NCBI RefSeq assembly: GCF_000276665.1
Contig: NW_004955423.1
Span: 10,950,839 to 11,014,838, forward strand
Direction of reading: 5' to 3'
DNA: 64,000 bases
Source: Chinchilla lanigera
Taxonomy: Eukaryota; Chordata; Mammalia; Rodentia; Chinchillidae
The notes under the pieces: model-generated
What the model was told of the DNA's origin: nothing
The model's input: only the letters and a program-made list of their open reading frames with translations
Databases searched by the model: none
Translations under genes and position numbers: made by a program
Shown here: one piece after another, positions 1 through 10,720 of the stretch
Numbering within the stretch: position 1 is the stretch's first letter
Layout of the letters: the number at the start of each line of letters is the position of its first letter

Positions 1-40
1 GTTGTCATTTGAGTATTTGAATTCAAAGTTTCACACATCA

Positions 41-129
41 GCTGGGGTTATAGCTCAGTGGCACAGCACCTGCCTGGCAAGCACAAGGTCCTATGTTTGA
101 TTCCCAGTATCAAGAAAACAAACAAAAAA
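41..129 (+). mobile_element. ID-type SINE (tRNA-derived)
   Basis: The body begins 'gctggggttatagctcagtgg' less its last base, carries the 'cctgcctggcaagcacaagg' core and ends in an A-rich tail (caagaaaacaaacaaaaaa). The A-box-like 'tagctcagtggc' and a decayed B box (gtttgattcc) mark tRNA ancestry. No clear TSD was found. It is moderately diverged from the window's best copy at 63909. Confidence 0.9.
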
Positions 130-711
130 GTCTTCACACACTAAAAGGTGCAAAAAAATTTCTATCAAAAGATAGGCATTGAAAAACATTCAATTGCAAA
201 ATTAAATGCTAGTATAAACTACTGAGCAATACAGAACACTTTCAAAGTCAGTTTGAAAGCTATTACTTTGACTAATTCATAACATTTAAAAATTAATATA
301 CACCTGACATGATCGATAATGTCCACTTAAATGCAACATGCTAATCGAAATAGTTGTATTAATTTCATCTTCAATGTGGTGTGTATCACCAAATTCATTT
401 TATCACTGTGGTGTTAAATGAATTTCTAAATTAGCTTAGTACTTCCCAAAAATTCTTGGAAAATTATCCTTTTCTGTGGCTAATCACTTTTTCCAGGACA
501 TCACCATAGTAAACTTAACTATTGTAACTATTAAAATTGTTTTCTGAAAGACAAGTCTCCTATAGCAATGCCAAAGAAAGAAAGTGCAATTTCAGATGCT
601 ATTTATCTCACTTTCTATATGTCATTAAACAAATGAATATCTAAACTAATATTGAGGTTACTTATGTATAAAATATTTTTCATTACTAATATGATATAAA
701 TATAAAACCTT
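130..711. other. AT-rich single-copy sequence, no gene seen
   Basis: About 580 bp of AT-rich DNA with no long ORF, no splice-flanked ORF and no repeat I recognise. Confidence 0.5.
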
Positions 712-833
712 GGGCCTGGGGTTTAGCTCAGTGGCACAACGCCTGCCTGGCAAGTGCAAGATCGTGACCTTGATTCCTGGTACTGGAAAAAAAACCCAAA
801 AACAAACAAACAAACAAAAATAAATAAATAAAA
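712..833 (+). mobile_element. ID-type SINE with long simple tail
   Basis: The sequence runs 'gggcctggggtttagctcag', then the 'gcctgcctggcaagtgcaag' core, and ends in an A-rich tail that has grown into (AAAC)n and (AAAT)n. This is the usual fate of an old ID poly(A). The minus-strand 66-aa ORF at 658-858 is this SINE read backwards and is not a gene. Confidence 0.9.
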
Positions 834-1588
834 CTTTGCTGCAGTTAATTTTCTTCAAATGTCTATTTTCAAAATTGTTTTCTTTAAAATGAAAAGGGAC
901 TTTCTGGAAATCCTACCATAATGTGTATCATATCTTTCTTAATTTTACTTTTTTTCTTCTAATTCTCTTTGTATTTTACTTGGTCCTAAGACTAATTATA
1001 GGTTCTCAAAATATTCAAAAGAAAAATGGCATGAAAGATTCAGTTGTTTGGTATCCATCATGCCATGATTAAATAATATAGGATAATTTGATGGTTGAGT
1101 GAAATTAGCATGTTGCAAAAAACTAAATCTTAACTCATATGATTTTCTGTTTAAAGGGGGGGAAAAAACCACATTGTAAAATTGAGTGGGGTTGTAATCA
1201 GCTTTTAAAAAATAGTTATTTTCTAGACCAATAGGCATTTCAGAAGTGGAACAAGAGTTGGAGATAATGTACAACAAGACTTCAAATTTATAGATGAGGC
1301 AAATGAACCCTAAAATTATAAAACATAGATTTTTTAAGAGTTTCAAGGATGATAATGATATCAGTGGATAAATTTAAATTATTTGGTTGATTTATCCAGA
1401 CAGGTGCCTAAATGGGCCAAACTGCTAATATCTAAAGCCTTTCCATCCTGACTGCTAAGAAATAATTCATTCCCATTGTCACGTCAGTGTGTAAGGACAA
1501 CTGGAATGAAAGGTCATCAAGGTCTTACATTGGAGGAGCAAAGATTAACAAGTCCGGTGCTCTTTATCAATAAATGAGGGCCACAAAA
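834..1588. other. AT-rich single-copy sequence, no gene seen
   Basis: A 116-aa minus-strand ORF (1346-996) lies here. It has no recognisable motif, a composition typical of translated AT-rich DNA and no neighbouring coding evidence. I treat it as chance. Confidence 0.5.
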
Positions 1589-1598
1589 TGAACACCAG

Positions 1599-1685
1599 CA
1601 CCAGGGATATAGCTCAGTAGCACAAGTGCCTGCCTGGCAAGTGCAAGGTCCCGAGTTTGATTCCTGGTACCAAAAAAAAAAAACC
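1599..1685 (+). mobile_element. ID-type SINE with 10-bp target-site duplication
   Basis: The body shows 'gggatatagctcagtagcac', then the 'gcctgcctggcaagtgcaag' core, then a short poly(A). It is flanked by a perfect direct repeat 'atgaacacca' at 1589-1598 and 1686-1695. This marks an L1-type endonuclease insertion and fixes both ends of the element. Confidence 0.95.
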
Positions 1686-1695
1686 ATGAACACCA

Positions 1696-2277
1696 ATTCC
1701 CAAGTAAGCTTGATGTACATTTTAGTTATTCTAATTCAACAAGAACAACTTGATCACACTAGATTTTGTCACTCAGGCAACAGAGAGCTCAGTGGGATAC
1801 AAAAGATGTTCAAGGAAAGAAAGGGGAACTTCACTTGTGAATAGACCTACTACTTTTTACCTCCATGAGTATAAATAATGATAGCAAACTGACTTTAAAT
1901 ATGTAAAGGTTCTCAAATTGCTGATGAATATTCAATTTTCCATGAAATACATTATCAAGCCAAGTCTGATCAGCTACTACCATGTCTTGGCTGGTTAAAT
2001 ACCTACCACTCTTCACAAATTGTTGACTATTCTCTATCTCCTGCCTCGTGGTAATATTTGTCTTGATTTTCATGTCTGTTCTGGCTTTCAAGCACTGCTT
2101 ATTCATGTTAGTGTCTCTAGGATGTCTAACGATGTTAGAATAAGTGGTCTAAATAGTGAAAAGGGCCAACAGTGAAAATATACCACGAACTTGAAGGTGT
2201 TCCTCTGAGAGTTTAATTAACAATTTATTTGACTTGTCTTGATCTTCTCTATTGACACATACGATAAAAAACAAATG
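1696..2277. other. Single-copy sequence, no gene seen
   Basis: A 91-aa minus-strand ORF (2106-1831) is present but shows no domain or motif. Nothing else was recognised. Confidence 0.5.
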
Positions 2278-2610
2278 TCTTAGTCACTTTTTTTTTCTGG
2301 GCCAAAATAACCAACACCCACAGCTTAACAGGACGAGAAGCTTATTTTGGTTCATGTTCAGTTCATGATCTGCAACTCGTAGGCAGAAACACTGCGGTGG
2401 AATGGCCTGGGAGGGAAAAAGCTGCTCACACCATGGCAGTCAGGAAGCAGAGAGGCAAGAGGAGGAGCAGAGGAGAGAGACACACTTCCCGGGTCATGCC
2501 CTCACTGACCCACTTCTTTCCACCAGACCCCACCTCCTAACAGGAAGTCAGCCATAGCTCCTCCACTATCTAATCCCCTTTCAAACACTTGAAGTTTTGG
2601 AGCCATTTTA
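2278..2610 (-). mobile_element. ERVL-MaLR LTR fragment (antisense)
   Basis: The plus strand reads as the reverse of a MaLR LTR: 'ccaaaataaccaacaccc', then 'gcttattttggttcatg' (reverse of the AATAAA region), then 'gctgctcacaccatggcagt', 'caggaagcagagaggcaaga' and a GA-rich stretch. This order is known from MT/MST/ORR-type LTRs. The right end is eroded, and the exact subfamily cannot be assigned by eye. Confidence 0.75.
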
Positions 2611-2748
2611 GATCTAAAGCAGAATAACAGAAAATGAAAGTCCAACAAAGACAAATTTTTATGAACTAGCTAAGAGAAAGAAATTTTAACTAAGGCAACA
2701 TATAAGAGGAGGAAAAAGAAAGTTAATGTTAATACTTCAGTTACTAGG

Positions 2749-3235
2749 AGTTATGGCTGTGTCTAGATGTCCTCCCCCACAAAGCCTCATGTGTCATAGG
2801 TGGGGGGCTTTTCAGAGATGGCTAGATCTAGAGTGTGTGATGCTGGGATGACGTGTGTGTGATTACTAAGTTAGCACACTGATCAGTTTGGCATTGTTCT
2901 GAGAGTGGATAATGGGAAGGTCCTCCCTGGGTGTGATTGCTACCCTAAGGGTGAGTAACCTGGAAAGAATACAAGGGACAGAAAGAGGGTTGCTGTGTTT
3001 GCTTGTCACTTGCTGCTCATAGCTTGCTACTCCGCTGCTTCACTGCTTGGTGCCTTCCACCTGCTTTCTGCTTCTACTTGTCATGAACTCTTCCTCCTCT
3101 CCCATGTCACCCTGCCTTGGAGCCTATCAACCGGAAGTGAAACCTTTATAAACTGTGAACTATAATAAACCTTTCCTCCTTTAACTTTGGATGTCAAATA
3201 TTTTGTCTCAACTAAAAGCAAAAGTAATTAAGACA
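2749..3235 (+). mobile_element. Solo MaLR-like LTR, sense, 5-bp TSD
   Basis: The element starts 'agttatggctgtgtctagat' and ends 'aattaagaca'. The end contains 'aataaacctttcctccttt', a canonical AATAAA signal at about 3162-3172 followed by a T-rich region. The flanks carry matching 5-bp repeats 'ctagg' (2744-2748 and 3236-3240), the TSD length typical of ERVL/MaLR. At 487 bp the length fits a rodent MaLR LTR, and no internal sequence is attached. Confidence 0.75.
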
Positions 3236-3240
3236 CTAGG

Positions 3241-4110
3241 GATAATTTATTGAATCCTATCATGACCTGGAAAAACATCTATTTACTATCATCATATTCT
3301 GCTTCTTACTTCTGAATCTTTCTGTATGCCCAGGTTATGATGTTATTTCAAAAGTTGGTGTCCACACTAGGGCAACAACTTTCTCTAGCATTATAGTTAA
3401 TAATAGGTTAGTATTGTAAATGCAATGCCCTCTAAAAAGATGACCGAAGGAGGTCTTAAACTCTCAAGTACTGAACCTCAGAAATCAAAGACAGTGTACG
3501 TCTCACCATCAGCTTGTCATCATCAGGACTACCTCCAGCTTGACTCTCCATGTAGTGAACAGGTAGCCCAAGCAAAGCGAGTAGAAGAGAGCTTGTATTT
3601 CTGTACCATATGCATTGGAATTCTTACCCTCTTCAATAATCTGCTACCATTTGACAGGTAAAGATATGCAGACTTGCTTCATGCTGTGCATTCTTACCCT
3701 CTCCCCAAAATGAGAAAAAAAAAACAATTGTTTACACCATGTCTACTATATGAACATCACTTAAGTCAATAACATTACACACAAATATTTTCTTTCAATT
3801 CTTATCTTCTTTGAAGTCATTGTTAGGATAAAGCTTATGCATTAGAACAATCATGCTAAAAATTGATGCTGCCTTTGCTTGTGAAGTACAAATTGACAAT
3901 TGTATTTACAAAATTTTGAGAGCATAATTAAATGTATGTATTCATTTTTGAACTAGGAATAAGCCAGCTGTGTAAATTAGCACAGGCCCACAGGTCCTGA
4001 GAATTAAGAAAACTACTGAAGCAGGATAAACCAATGGCACATAACAAGACTGACTTTGACCTAGAGCAACAATTTTGAAGGAAGCCTAGCCTTGGCTCAG
4101 ACGGCTTGCC
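3241..4110. other. Single-copy sequence, no gene seen
   Basis: The 78-aa plus ORF at 3425-3661 has ordinary composition but no motif and no splice or UTR context. It is judged a chance ORF. Confidence 0.45.
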
Positions 4111-4111
4111 T

Positions 4112-4215
4112 TGGGGTTCCTCTTCTGTTATTTTCTCTTTGTGACCTTAGATAAAATAATAAACTGTTCTGACTGACACTTTCAACATCTGTAGAAGGAA
4201 AGTAATGATGGTTTT
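4112..4215 (+). mobile_element. Possible MIR SINE fragment
   Basis: It contains 'tgtgaccttagataaa' followed by a pyrimidine-rich stretch and 'aacatctgtagaaggaaagtaatgatgg', split here by decay. The order (gtgaccttgggcaa, then ctcatctgtaaaatggg) is that of the MIR core. Divergence is high. Confidence 0.45.
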
Positions 4216-5176
4216 TTTGTAGGAATTAAGGGAGCTCTTACTAGTGGACTCAAAATTTATAAAACTTGTGTGCAAATCTATAAAGCTGTGGCAGACAATA
4301 ATTGTCAGACATACAGTCCTTGTGAGTATATTTTCAAAGGCCCGTATAAAGCTAGCTTTAAAACAAACAGCATCAAACTGTGGTTAAATTCAACCTTACC
4401 ACAAATTTTCGGACCTTTATTGTATCGTGTTTGTCCCCATGCTCTTCTAATACAGTTTCCATACAAACTACAACAGACTCTGAGCACAAACTCCTATCAT
4501 TAGAAGTCTCTTATCTCTCCACTTCTAATGAAATCTGTTTCACAGTCTCATTATTACACCTCCTCTTCCCATCCCTTGATAGTTCACTATTGTCTCAGTT
4601 CATCAGTCTCTCTTCTGGCTTCATTTGCTTGCCTAACCAGCCTTAACACTAGGGTCAGTCATTTTATTAGATTTCCACACTCTCTTGCCCCAGAGCTGCC
4701 ATTCTAATCCCCAAGAATGGGTAAATACCATCATCTGTTTTCTGGATTCCCGGTCCCAGGCCGTCCAACGTTGCCGAAGGAAGTCACAAAGCCAGGTTGG
4801 CTGGTTCCACCACAGTTACGAGCTGTCTATAGTCAGCTGGGCCCGAGCTGCTGCTTGACAGCACTTGTTCTCATCAATGATTTACAGCCTTCCTTATTCT
4901 CCGCAGTGTCAATTCTAAGATTTCTCCCCAACCTCAGTTCCTAATGTGATAAGCGCGCCCAGTTGTTAAAGAAAGTCTAGAAAAAGCTTCATGCCTTTTG
5001 TCTCTGTTTCTGACCAATTGCTCAACTTTTCCTAGGAACCCATGGGAGAGTTGCCTCTCTCTTGTGAAGCCTTTCTTTTGTTCCTTTACCTGGTGCCCTC
5101 CCTCCTCCACTAAGAGTTTATCATGCAAATTTGTCTACATATCCTTGTAACTGGTTTTGTTCAGGCACACCCTAGT
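4216..5176. other. Unassigned C/T-rich sequence, no gene seen
   Basis: It holds several overlapping ORFs of 60-88 aa on both strands, none with motifs. The stretch 4690-4960 is relatively CpG-containing ('gataagcgcgcccagttg'). It may hold an old L2-like LINE remnant, but I could not align it by eye with any confidence. Confidence 0.4.
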
Positions 5177-5352
5177 TGTGTCCCTCCCTCCCTTCCTCCC
5201 TCCCTTCCTTCTTTCCCTTCCTTCCCTCCTTCCTTCCCTCCTTCCTTCCTCCCCTCCTTTCTTCCTTCTGTCCTTCTTTCTTTCTCTCTCTCTCTCTCTT
5301 TCTATATTTCCTTCTTTCTTCTCTTCCTCTTGCTTCCTTTCTTTCTTTTTCA
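5177..5352. repeat. (CCTT)n/(TC)n polypyrimidine tract, about 175 bp
   Basis: Almost pure C/T on the plus strand: 'ccctccctcccttcct' units that grade into (TC)n near 5284-5300 and then into TTTC-rich sequence. The proline/serine-rich and Arg/Glu-rich ORFs at 5123-5495 on both strands are translations of this tract and not genes. Confidence 0.95.
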
Positions 5353-6660
5353 TAAAATTTCTTGAAAGCAAAGGGTTGCCCACATTTAACTATTCCCACT
5401 CCATTACCACCTACTCCTTCCTCATGAATCACTTTGTATTCCCAGAAGTAAGTCCAAGGATGGTTTTTCAGTCCTTTGTCTTTCATTCATTGTAAAGCAA
5501 TTGAGACTATGGACAATGCAATGTCCTAACCACCCCCACACACTATGCTCCTTTGCAGAACTACTTTCCTGTAACCCCCACGTCATTTTGCTGGTACCCA
5601 CATCCTTGAGATTCCCAAGATTCAACATCCAGAGGGATGCTCACCTCCTCACTCCCCTTTTCTCCTCATGAAGAGTCATTGGCATGGCCTGGTGCTTCCA
5701 TTTCTGCAATATTGCCAACGCTTATCCTTTCTCCCAAGTGATTTTTTCCAATACTACAGAAACAGATGGACACAATTTGCTCCAACCTTTTCCCTTTCAA
5801 GCATCTTGGACAGTGCATTTCCACTCATGCATTTTTCAAGTTCTTCAGTCTGTCCTAATTTACTCGTTATCCTTAGTCATTCTCATCTTTACCATGTTCA
5901 AAGGAACTCCTTACTCTTCATAAAATTTGAATTATCAGCCACTTGCCTCTACTCAGAAGTTGGAAGTAGAGGAAGGAGCTAGAAAAAATCATATTACGTA
6001 GATTTTCCCATCCAAAGCAAATACTGCTGACACACAATATATATGATTTAAAGGAGTACACAGTACAAGATATACAAATGTTTTCAGATTGTAAGAAGTC
6101 CTCAGACTCGTACAGGTATGGTCTATGTGGTGTTCTATTTGTATAATATACTCCCTTATCTGTATATGTACTATACTTCCACACAATCTTATGTATAATA
6201 AATTTTATAATAAGCACAATATTTTAATAAAGATTGAAAAACAGCAAGAACTACAAATTTGAAAGAGCATAAAATAGAAAAAGATGGAAGATATATTCTA
6301 ATGGAGAGAATAAATAAAAAATCATAACTAAGCAAATTTTTGCCAGCATTCACCACTTTCTCCTTTTATTGCTTGTTCCCCCATGATGTTTCAAAATCTG
6401 TAGTGTCCAAAGGGGCTTTGAAATCGCCAGGACACTGTATTTTAGGGAAATATGTATACTTGATCATGACTTGTGATTGCACTTTGATCATAAGTCATGA
6501 GACAATTTGGAGACATATTTGCCATTACAAGCATGTATAAATTGCTAAGTTTCCAAATATCTTTAAAGGATCCAAGAAAGTATTGCAATGCATGACAAAA
6601 GGCAAGTTACTGATCTAGTCAAGCTCTTCATGTAGAGATAGGATAATTATACCTTTCCTA
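5353..6660. other. Unassigned sequence, no gene seen
   Basis: ORFs of 104 aa (5668-5982 plus) and 99 aa (6217-5918 minus) overlap one another and lack motifs. No repeat was confidently recognised. Confidence 0.4.
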
Positions 6661-6665
6661 AGTAA

Positions 6666-6799
6666 AAGGAAGAAGAAAAGAAGGGAAGGAGGGAGGGATA
6701 CAAGAAAGAAGAGAAAGAAGAGAAGAGAAGAGAAGAGAAGAGAAGAGAAGAGAAGAGAAGAGAAGAGAAGAAAAGAGAAGAGAAAAGAGAAGAGAAGAC
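6666..6799. repeat. (AGAGA)n polypurine microsatellite
   Basis: About 134 bp of nearly pure purine. A near-perfect 'gagaa' pentamer run spans roughly 6715-6798, preceded by GGGA/GAAA-rich sequence. Confidence 0.95.
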
Positions 6800-6851
6800 C
6801 TTAGAGTATTCTGCCTAAGCAGTATACTTCAGTTTATACATGCAGGTTCTT

Positions 6852-7056
6852 GGGTCAAATTAAACAGACTTGGGTATTGATTTCAGGTTAGCTATTTACT
6901 AGTGATGTGACCTGGGAATATATCTAGAACTCAATTTCTTCATTTATAAAATGAACATAACAACTACCTTGCAGAAACGCGGTGAGGATGAGAAAGTGTA
7001 TACCCTTTGAATCACACATTAGAATGCAAACAATCAATAAAAGGTTGTTATTAACT
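6852..7056 (+). mobile_element. MIR SINE
   Basis: The features run in MIR order: 'agacttgggtattgatttca', 'gctatttactagtgatgtga', 'cct', 'ctcaatttcttcatttataa', 'aatgaacataacaactacct', then 'aatcaataaaaggttgttat'. This is the standard MIR core and 3' end, heavily diverged as expected for a pre-rodent element. Confidence 0.75.
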
Positions 7057-9069
7057 CTTACCTGTAAAATAAGGAAGCTGAACTATGTAAACTTTAATGG
7101 GCCAGTTTAAAGCTTATACACTTTCTATTATCATTACCAAGGACTCCTTTTCCATAACAGTGGCTTTGACTTACAGGTCCTAAAGAAATTTTAAAAGGTG
7201 AGACAGGCAATCTCTGATTTATCTCATTTTAATGATGTTTGAAATACTGCCATCAATACGAGAGTTTGGGAGCTAAAATGTGAACATTAGCTTAACTCAA
7301 AAAATAATCTATTTCTTACTTGAGCACCTTTAAATCAGTAGATATATTTGGCTTTTGCTATTTTGGGCTAGGAGTTTCTCTAATTTTTTTTTTTTTACTG
7401 CATTTCTAAAATTTTAAAGCACATAGAATTATACATGTTAATGGAATTCAGTATGATATCTCCATACATGTATGCAGTGTGCATTGATCGTATCCAATCC
7501 CCCTCACCCACTGCCTCTCCCATCCCCAGGCCTCAGCAAAGCCTTCTCCATCTCTAGACATCACTACTTTACGTTCAGGTGAACTTTTTTAGTTTTTATA
7601 TATGAGAGAGGTCATGTATCACTTGTCTTTCTACGTCTTGCTTATTTCACTTAGCATAATATTCTCCAGTTTCACCCACTGTACTGCAAATAGCAGAATT
7701 TCATTTCTTGTTATGGCTGAATAATAATTAGTTGAGTGTCTACATAGTATCTTATTCATTCACTCAACTGTTGATGGACACCTCACCTGATTCCATAGCT
7801 TGGATAATGTGAACTACATCACAATAAAAATGGATGTGCATGTATCTCCATAGTATGCTGACTTTAAATCTTTTGGGTGTATGTGCAGGGGTGGGCTAAT
7901 GGCATCATATGATTATTTTCAGCTTTCTGAGTGCCATACCTCCATTCTGTTCTCCATAATGAACCTATATAGTAATTTATTTTTCCATAGATAATGAGTT
8001 CATTCTTCTCCACATCATCACCAGCATTCATTATATTTTAATTTTTTTGACAATAGCCATCCCCACTGGGGTGAGACACTATCCTATTGTGGTTGTGTAG
8101 TTTTGATGTGCATTTTTCTTATGGTTAAGGATGCGAGGCAGTTTTTTCATGTATTTAGTTGTCATTTTAAGAATTTTATCTTCTGAAAAGTGTTCATTCA
8201 ATCATTTGACAATTTCTTGAGTGAATTGCTTTTTATTATTATTTTTTGAATAGTTTGAATGCTCTGTATATTAATCACCTATCAGTTGAGTAGCTGGCAA
8301 ACATTTTCTCTCTTTCTGTAGATTTTCTCTTAATTCTTCTGTTAGCTGTTTCCTTTGCTGTATAGAAGTTTTTTAATTAGATATAATCTCATTTGCCACT
8401 TTTTACTTTGTTTTCTGTACTTTTTTGTCTCCTACTCAGAAAATTATTGCCTGTAGCACTATCTTGAACTATTTAACTGATATTTTGTTCTTCTTTTAGA
8501 ATTTCATGTCTTTGAGTCATTTCTGAGTTGATTTTTATGCAGGATGAGAGATGGGTCAAATTTTAATCTTCTGTAAGTAGATATGCAGGTTTTCCAGCAC
8601 CATTTGTTAAAGACACTCTCTTTTCTGAAATGTATGTTTTGGGTAACTTTGTCAAGAGTCAGCTGGCTGGAAATGCCTGGGTTTATTGCTGGCTTCTCTC
8701 TTCTGTCCCATTTGACTATGTGTTTGTATTTATGCCAAAACTATACTGTCTTGATTACTATGATTTTGTACTATGCCTTGAAATCAAGCATTGTGAAACC
8801 CCCTTAGTTTGTTTTTTTCAAGATTGCTTTGACTATCTGGGGTCTTTTGTGTTTCCACATGAATTTTAAGATTTTTGTAGTTGTTTGAGGACTATTATGG
8901 GTGTTTTTATGAGGACTTTTTTACGCTATCCATTGCTTTGGATAGTGTGAACATTTTATCTCGATTAATTCACATATTCTAATATTTCTTCCAATTTCTA
9001 GTGTCTTCTTCAATCTCTTTCAGCAAGGTTTTGCAATTTTTTTGTTGTAGAATCCTTAACTTCCTAAGT

Positions 9070-9333
9070 TTATTTCAAGTATTGTGTGTCATGTGTGTCT
9101 ATTTTGAGTGGGATTGTTCTAATGGTTTCTTTCTCAGCACATTTACTTTTGGTGTATAGCAAAGCTATTGATTTTCGTATGTTGATTTTGTATTTCACTT
9201 TACTGAATTCATTTATTAATTCTAATATTCCTTTGTTAGGGTCTTTAAGTTTTCCTATGTATACAATCACTGCAAATAGGGAAGATCTGGCTTCTTGCCT
9301 TTCTACTTGTATGATTTTATTTCTTCTCTTCAT
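9070..9333 (-). pseudogene. LINE-1 ORF2p remnant, RT C-terminal part
   Basis: The 87-aa minus-strand reading contains 'LINEFSKVKYKINIRKS' and 'ALLYTKSK', then 'IRTIPLKI' and 'QYLK'. This matches the conserved L1 ORF2p stretch after the FADD motif (NEFSKV.GYKIN.QKS, FLYT, IPF.I..K.IKYLG). One glycine expected before YKIN is absent. The frame is lost on both sides, so this is a decayed fragment. Confidence 0.85.
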
Positions 9334-9390
9334 TGCTCTAGCTAAAACTTCTCATACTGTGTTCAATAAGAGTAGTGAGAGTGCACACTC

Positions 9391-9397
<7 letters not shown>

Positions 9398-9421
<24 letters not shown>

Positions 9422-9512
9422 GTTGTTGGTTTTTCTCCAGTACCGGGAACCGAACTCACAACCTTGCGCTTGCCAGGCAGGAACTTTTGCCGCTGAGCTA
9501 AATCCCCAGCCC
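9398..9512 (-). mobile_element. ID-type SINE, 10-bp TSD, nested in L1
   Basis: The antisense copy has a T-rich tail, then 'gtaccgggaaccgaactcac', 'aaccttgcgcttgccaggca' and 'gctgagctaaatccccagcc'. It is flanked by 'ctcttttctt' at 9388-9397 and 9513-9522. It interrupts L1 ORF2 and is therefore younger than the L1. The 136-aa plus ORF at 9086-9496 is a chimera of reversed L1 and this SINE. Confidence 0.95.
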
Positions 9513-9795
9513 CTCTTTTCTTCTTTGTCATCTTAGAAGAAATGTTTGCAGTTTGTCGCATTCACTGCAGTGTTGGCTATGGGTTTGTCATATATAGTCC
9601 TATGTTGATGCATGATCAGTCTATAATGAAAGTGTTCATTTTATCATAATGTTTTTTTTCCATGAAATGCTTTTTCTACATCTATTTAGATGATCTTATG
9701 ATTTTTTTCTTTCATTTTGTGGATGTAATATATTCATTTTTTATTTGCATATGTTGAACCATTCTTGCATCCCTGAGATGAAATCAACTTAATCA

Positions 9796-9949
9796 GCTGG
9801 GCGAGCGGGTGCACGCCTGTAATCCCAGGGCTTGGGAGGCTGAGGCAGGAGGATTGCTGTGAGTTTGAGACCAGCATGGACTACAAAGTGAGCTCAAGGC
9901 CAGCCTGAACTGCAAAGTGAGACCCTGTCTCAAAAAGACAAAGAAAAAG
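9796..9949 (+). mobile_element. B1-type (7SL) SINE with internal duplication, nested in L1
   Basis: The body shows 'cgcctgtaatcccagg', 'ggaggctgaggcaggaggat', then two similar units, 'gagaccagcatggactacaaagtga' and 'aaggccagcctgaactgcaaagtga' (each less than its full 30 bp here), then 'gaccctgtctcaaaaa'. A 16-bp TSD 'gaaatcaactt(a/g)atca' lies at 9780-9795 and 9950-9965 with one mismatch. It is inserted in the L1. Confidence 0.95.
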
Positions 9950-10321
9950 GAAATCAACTTGATCACAATGTATGGCTATTTTTTGATGTGTTACCTTTAA
10001 TTTGTGAGTATTTTTTGAAGATCTTTGAATCTATTTTTATCAGGGATATTGATCTCTAGTTTTCTTTTTTATTGTGTGGTTTTCAGGCTTTGATAATAAG
10101 GTAATACTGGCATCGTAGAATGAATTTGAATGTATTCCTTACCTTTAAATTCTGTGTAAAAGCTTGCAGAGAATTGCTGTTAGCTCTTTCTAAAAGTTTG
10201 GTAAAATTCAGCATTGAAGCCATTTTGTCTTAGGATTTTCTTTATAAAGAGACTTCTTATTTGTTAATTAACTTTGCTGTTTATTATTGGTCTACTTAGG
10301 TTTTCTAAGTATCCTTTTGAT

Positions 10322-10543
10322 TCATAGAACATATAAGGCATAAAATTTATCTATACCTTCTAGATTTTCCAATTTGTTTATGTACAGATTTTCAATACAA
10401 TTTCTCAAGATCCTTTGTATTTCTGTGATATCCATTGTAATGTCTCCTTTTTCATCTCTAATTTTATTTATTTGGATTATCTCTCTTTTTTTCCTTTGTC
10501 TAGCTAAAATTTTATTAATTTTATTTATTATCCCATAAACCAA
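10322..10543 (-). pseudogene. LINE-1 ORF2p remnant, upstream of RT
   Basis: The 73-aa minus reading contains 'INKINKILARQRKK', 'KIRDEKGDITMD', 'TEIQRI' and 'ENLYINKLENLEGIDKF'. This matches the ORF2p linker just before the RT domain. The spacing to the downstream fragment at 9333-9070, after subtracting the two SINE insertions with their TSDs, is about 300 codons. That agrees with the intact protein, so the two fragments belong to one element. Confidence 0.88.
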
Positions 10544-10603
10544 CTGTTCAGTTCACTGACATTTTGTAATTGTTTTGTCTGAATATCGTTTATTTCTGCT
10601 CTT

Positions 10604-10610
10604 TCCTTTT

Positions 10611-10666
<56 letters not shown>

Positions 10667-10720
10667 TTTCTTTCTTCCTTCCTTCCTTCCCTCCCTCCTT
10701 CCTTCCTTCCTTCCTTCCTA
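10604..10720. repeat. (TTTC)n / (TTCC)n microsatellite
   Basis: A run of 'tttc' tetramers, about 15 near-perfect copies, passes into 'ttcc' tetramers. It marks the 5' truncation point of the L1. The Lys/Glu-rich minus ORF at 10761-10528 is its translation. Confidence 0.95.

Larger units (their letters stand above)
7386..10600 (-). mobile_element. 5'-truncated LINE-1, antisense, with two nested SINEs
   Basis: The poly(T) at 7386-7397 is the reversed poly(A). The sequence then reads backwards through an L1 3' UTR and ORF2. Recognisable antisense segments include 'ttgttatggctgaataataa' near 7711, 'ccagcaccatttgttaaaga' near 8595 and 'gaattcatttattaattcta' near 9205. The element breaks off upstream of the reverse-transcriptase domain at a (TTTC)n tract. 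An ID (9398-9512) and a B1 (9796-9949) are inserted in it. About 2.9 kb of L1 remains after removing them. Frame breaks make it inactive. Confidence 0.9.

Noticed and set aside
4680..4960. CpG-containing stretch as a promoter
   Set aside because: There are too few CpGs, no TATA or initiator arrangement stands out and no gene follows.
4420..5160. Possible L2 LINE
   Set aside because: The C/T-rich style recalls L2, but I could not line up any run of conserved phrases in order.
5123..5495. Proline/serine-rich and Arg/Glu-rich ORFs
   Set aside because: They are translations of a polypyrimidine/polypurine tract.
9086..9496. 136-aa plus-strand ORF
   Set aside because: It is the antisense of L1 ORF2 joined to an antisense ID SINE.
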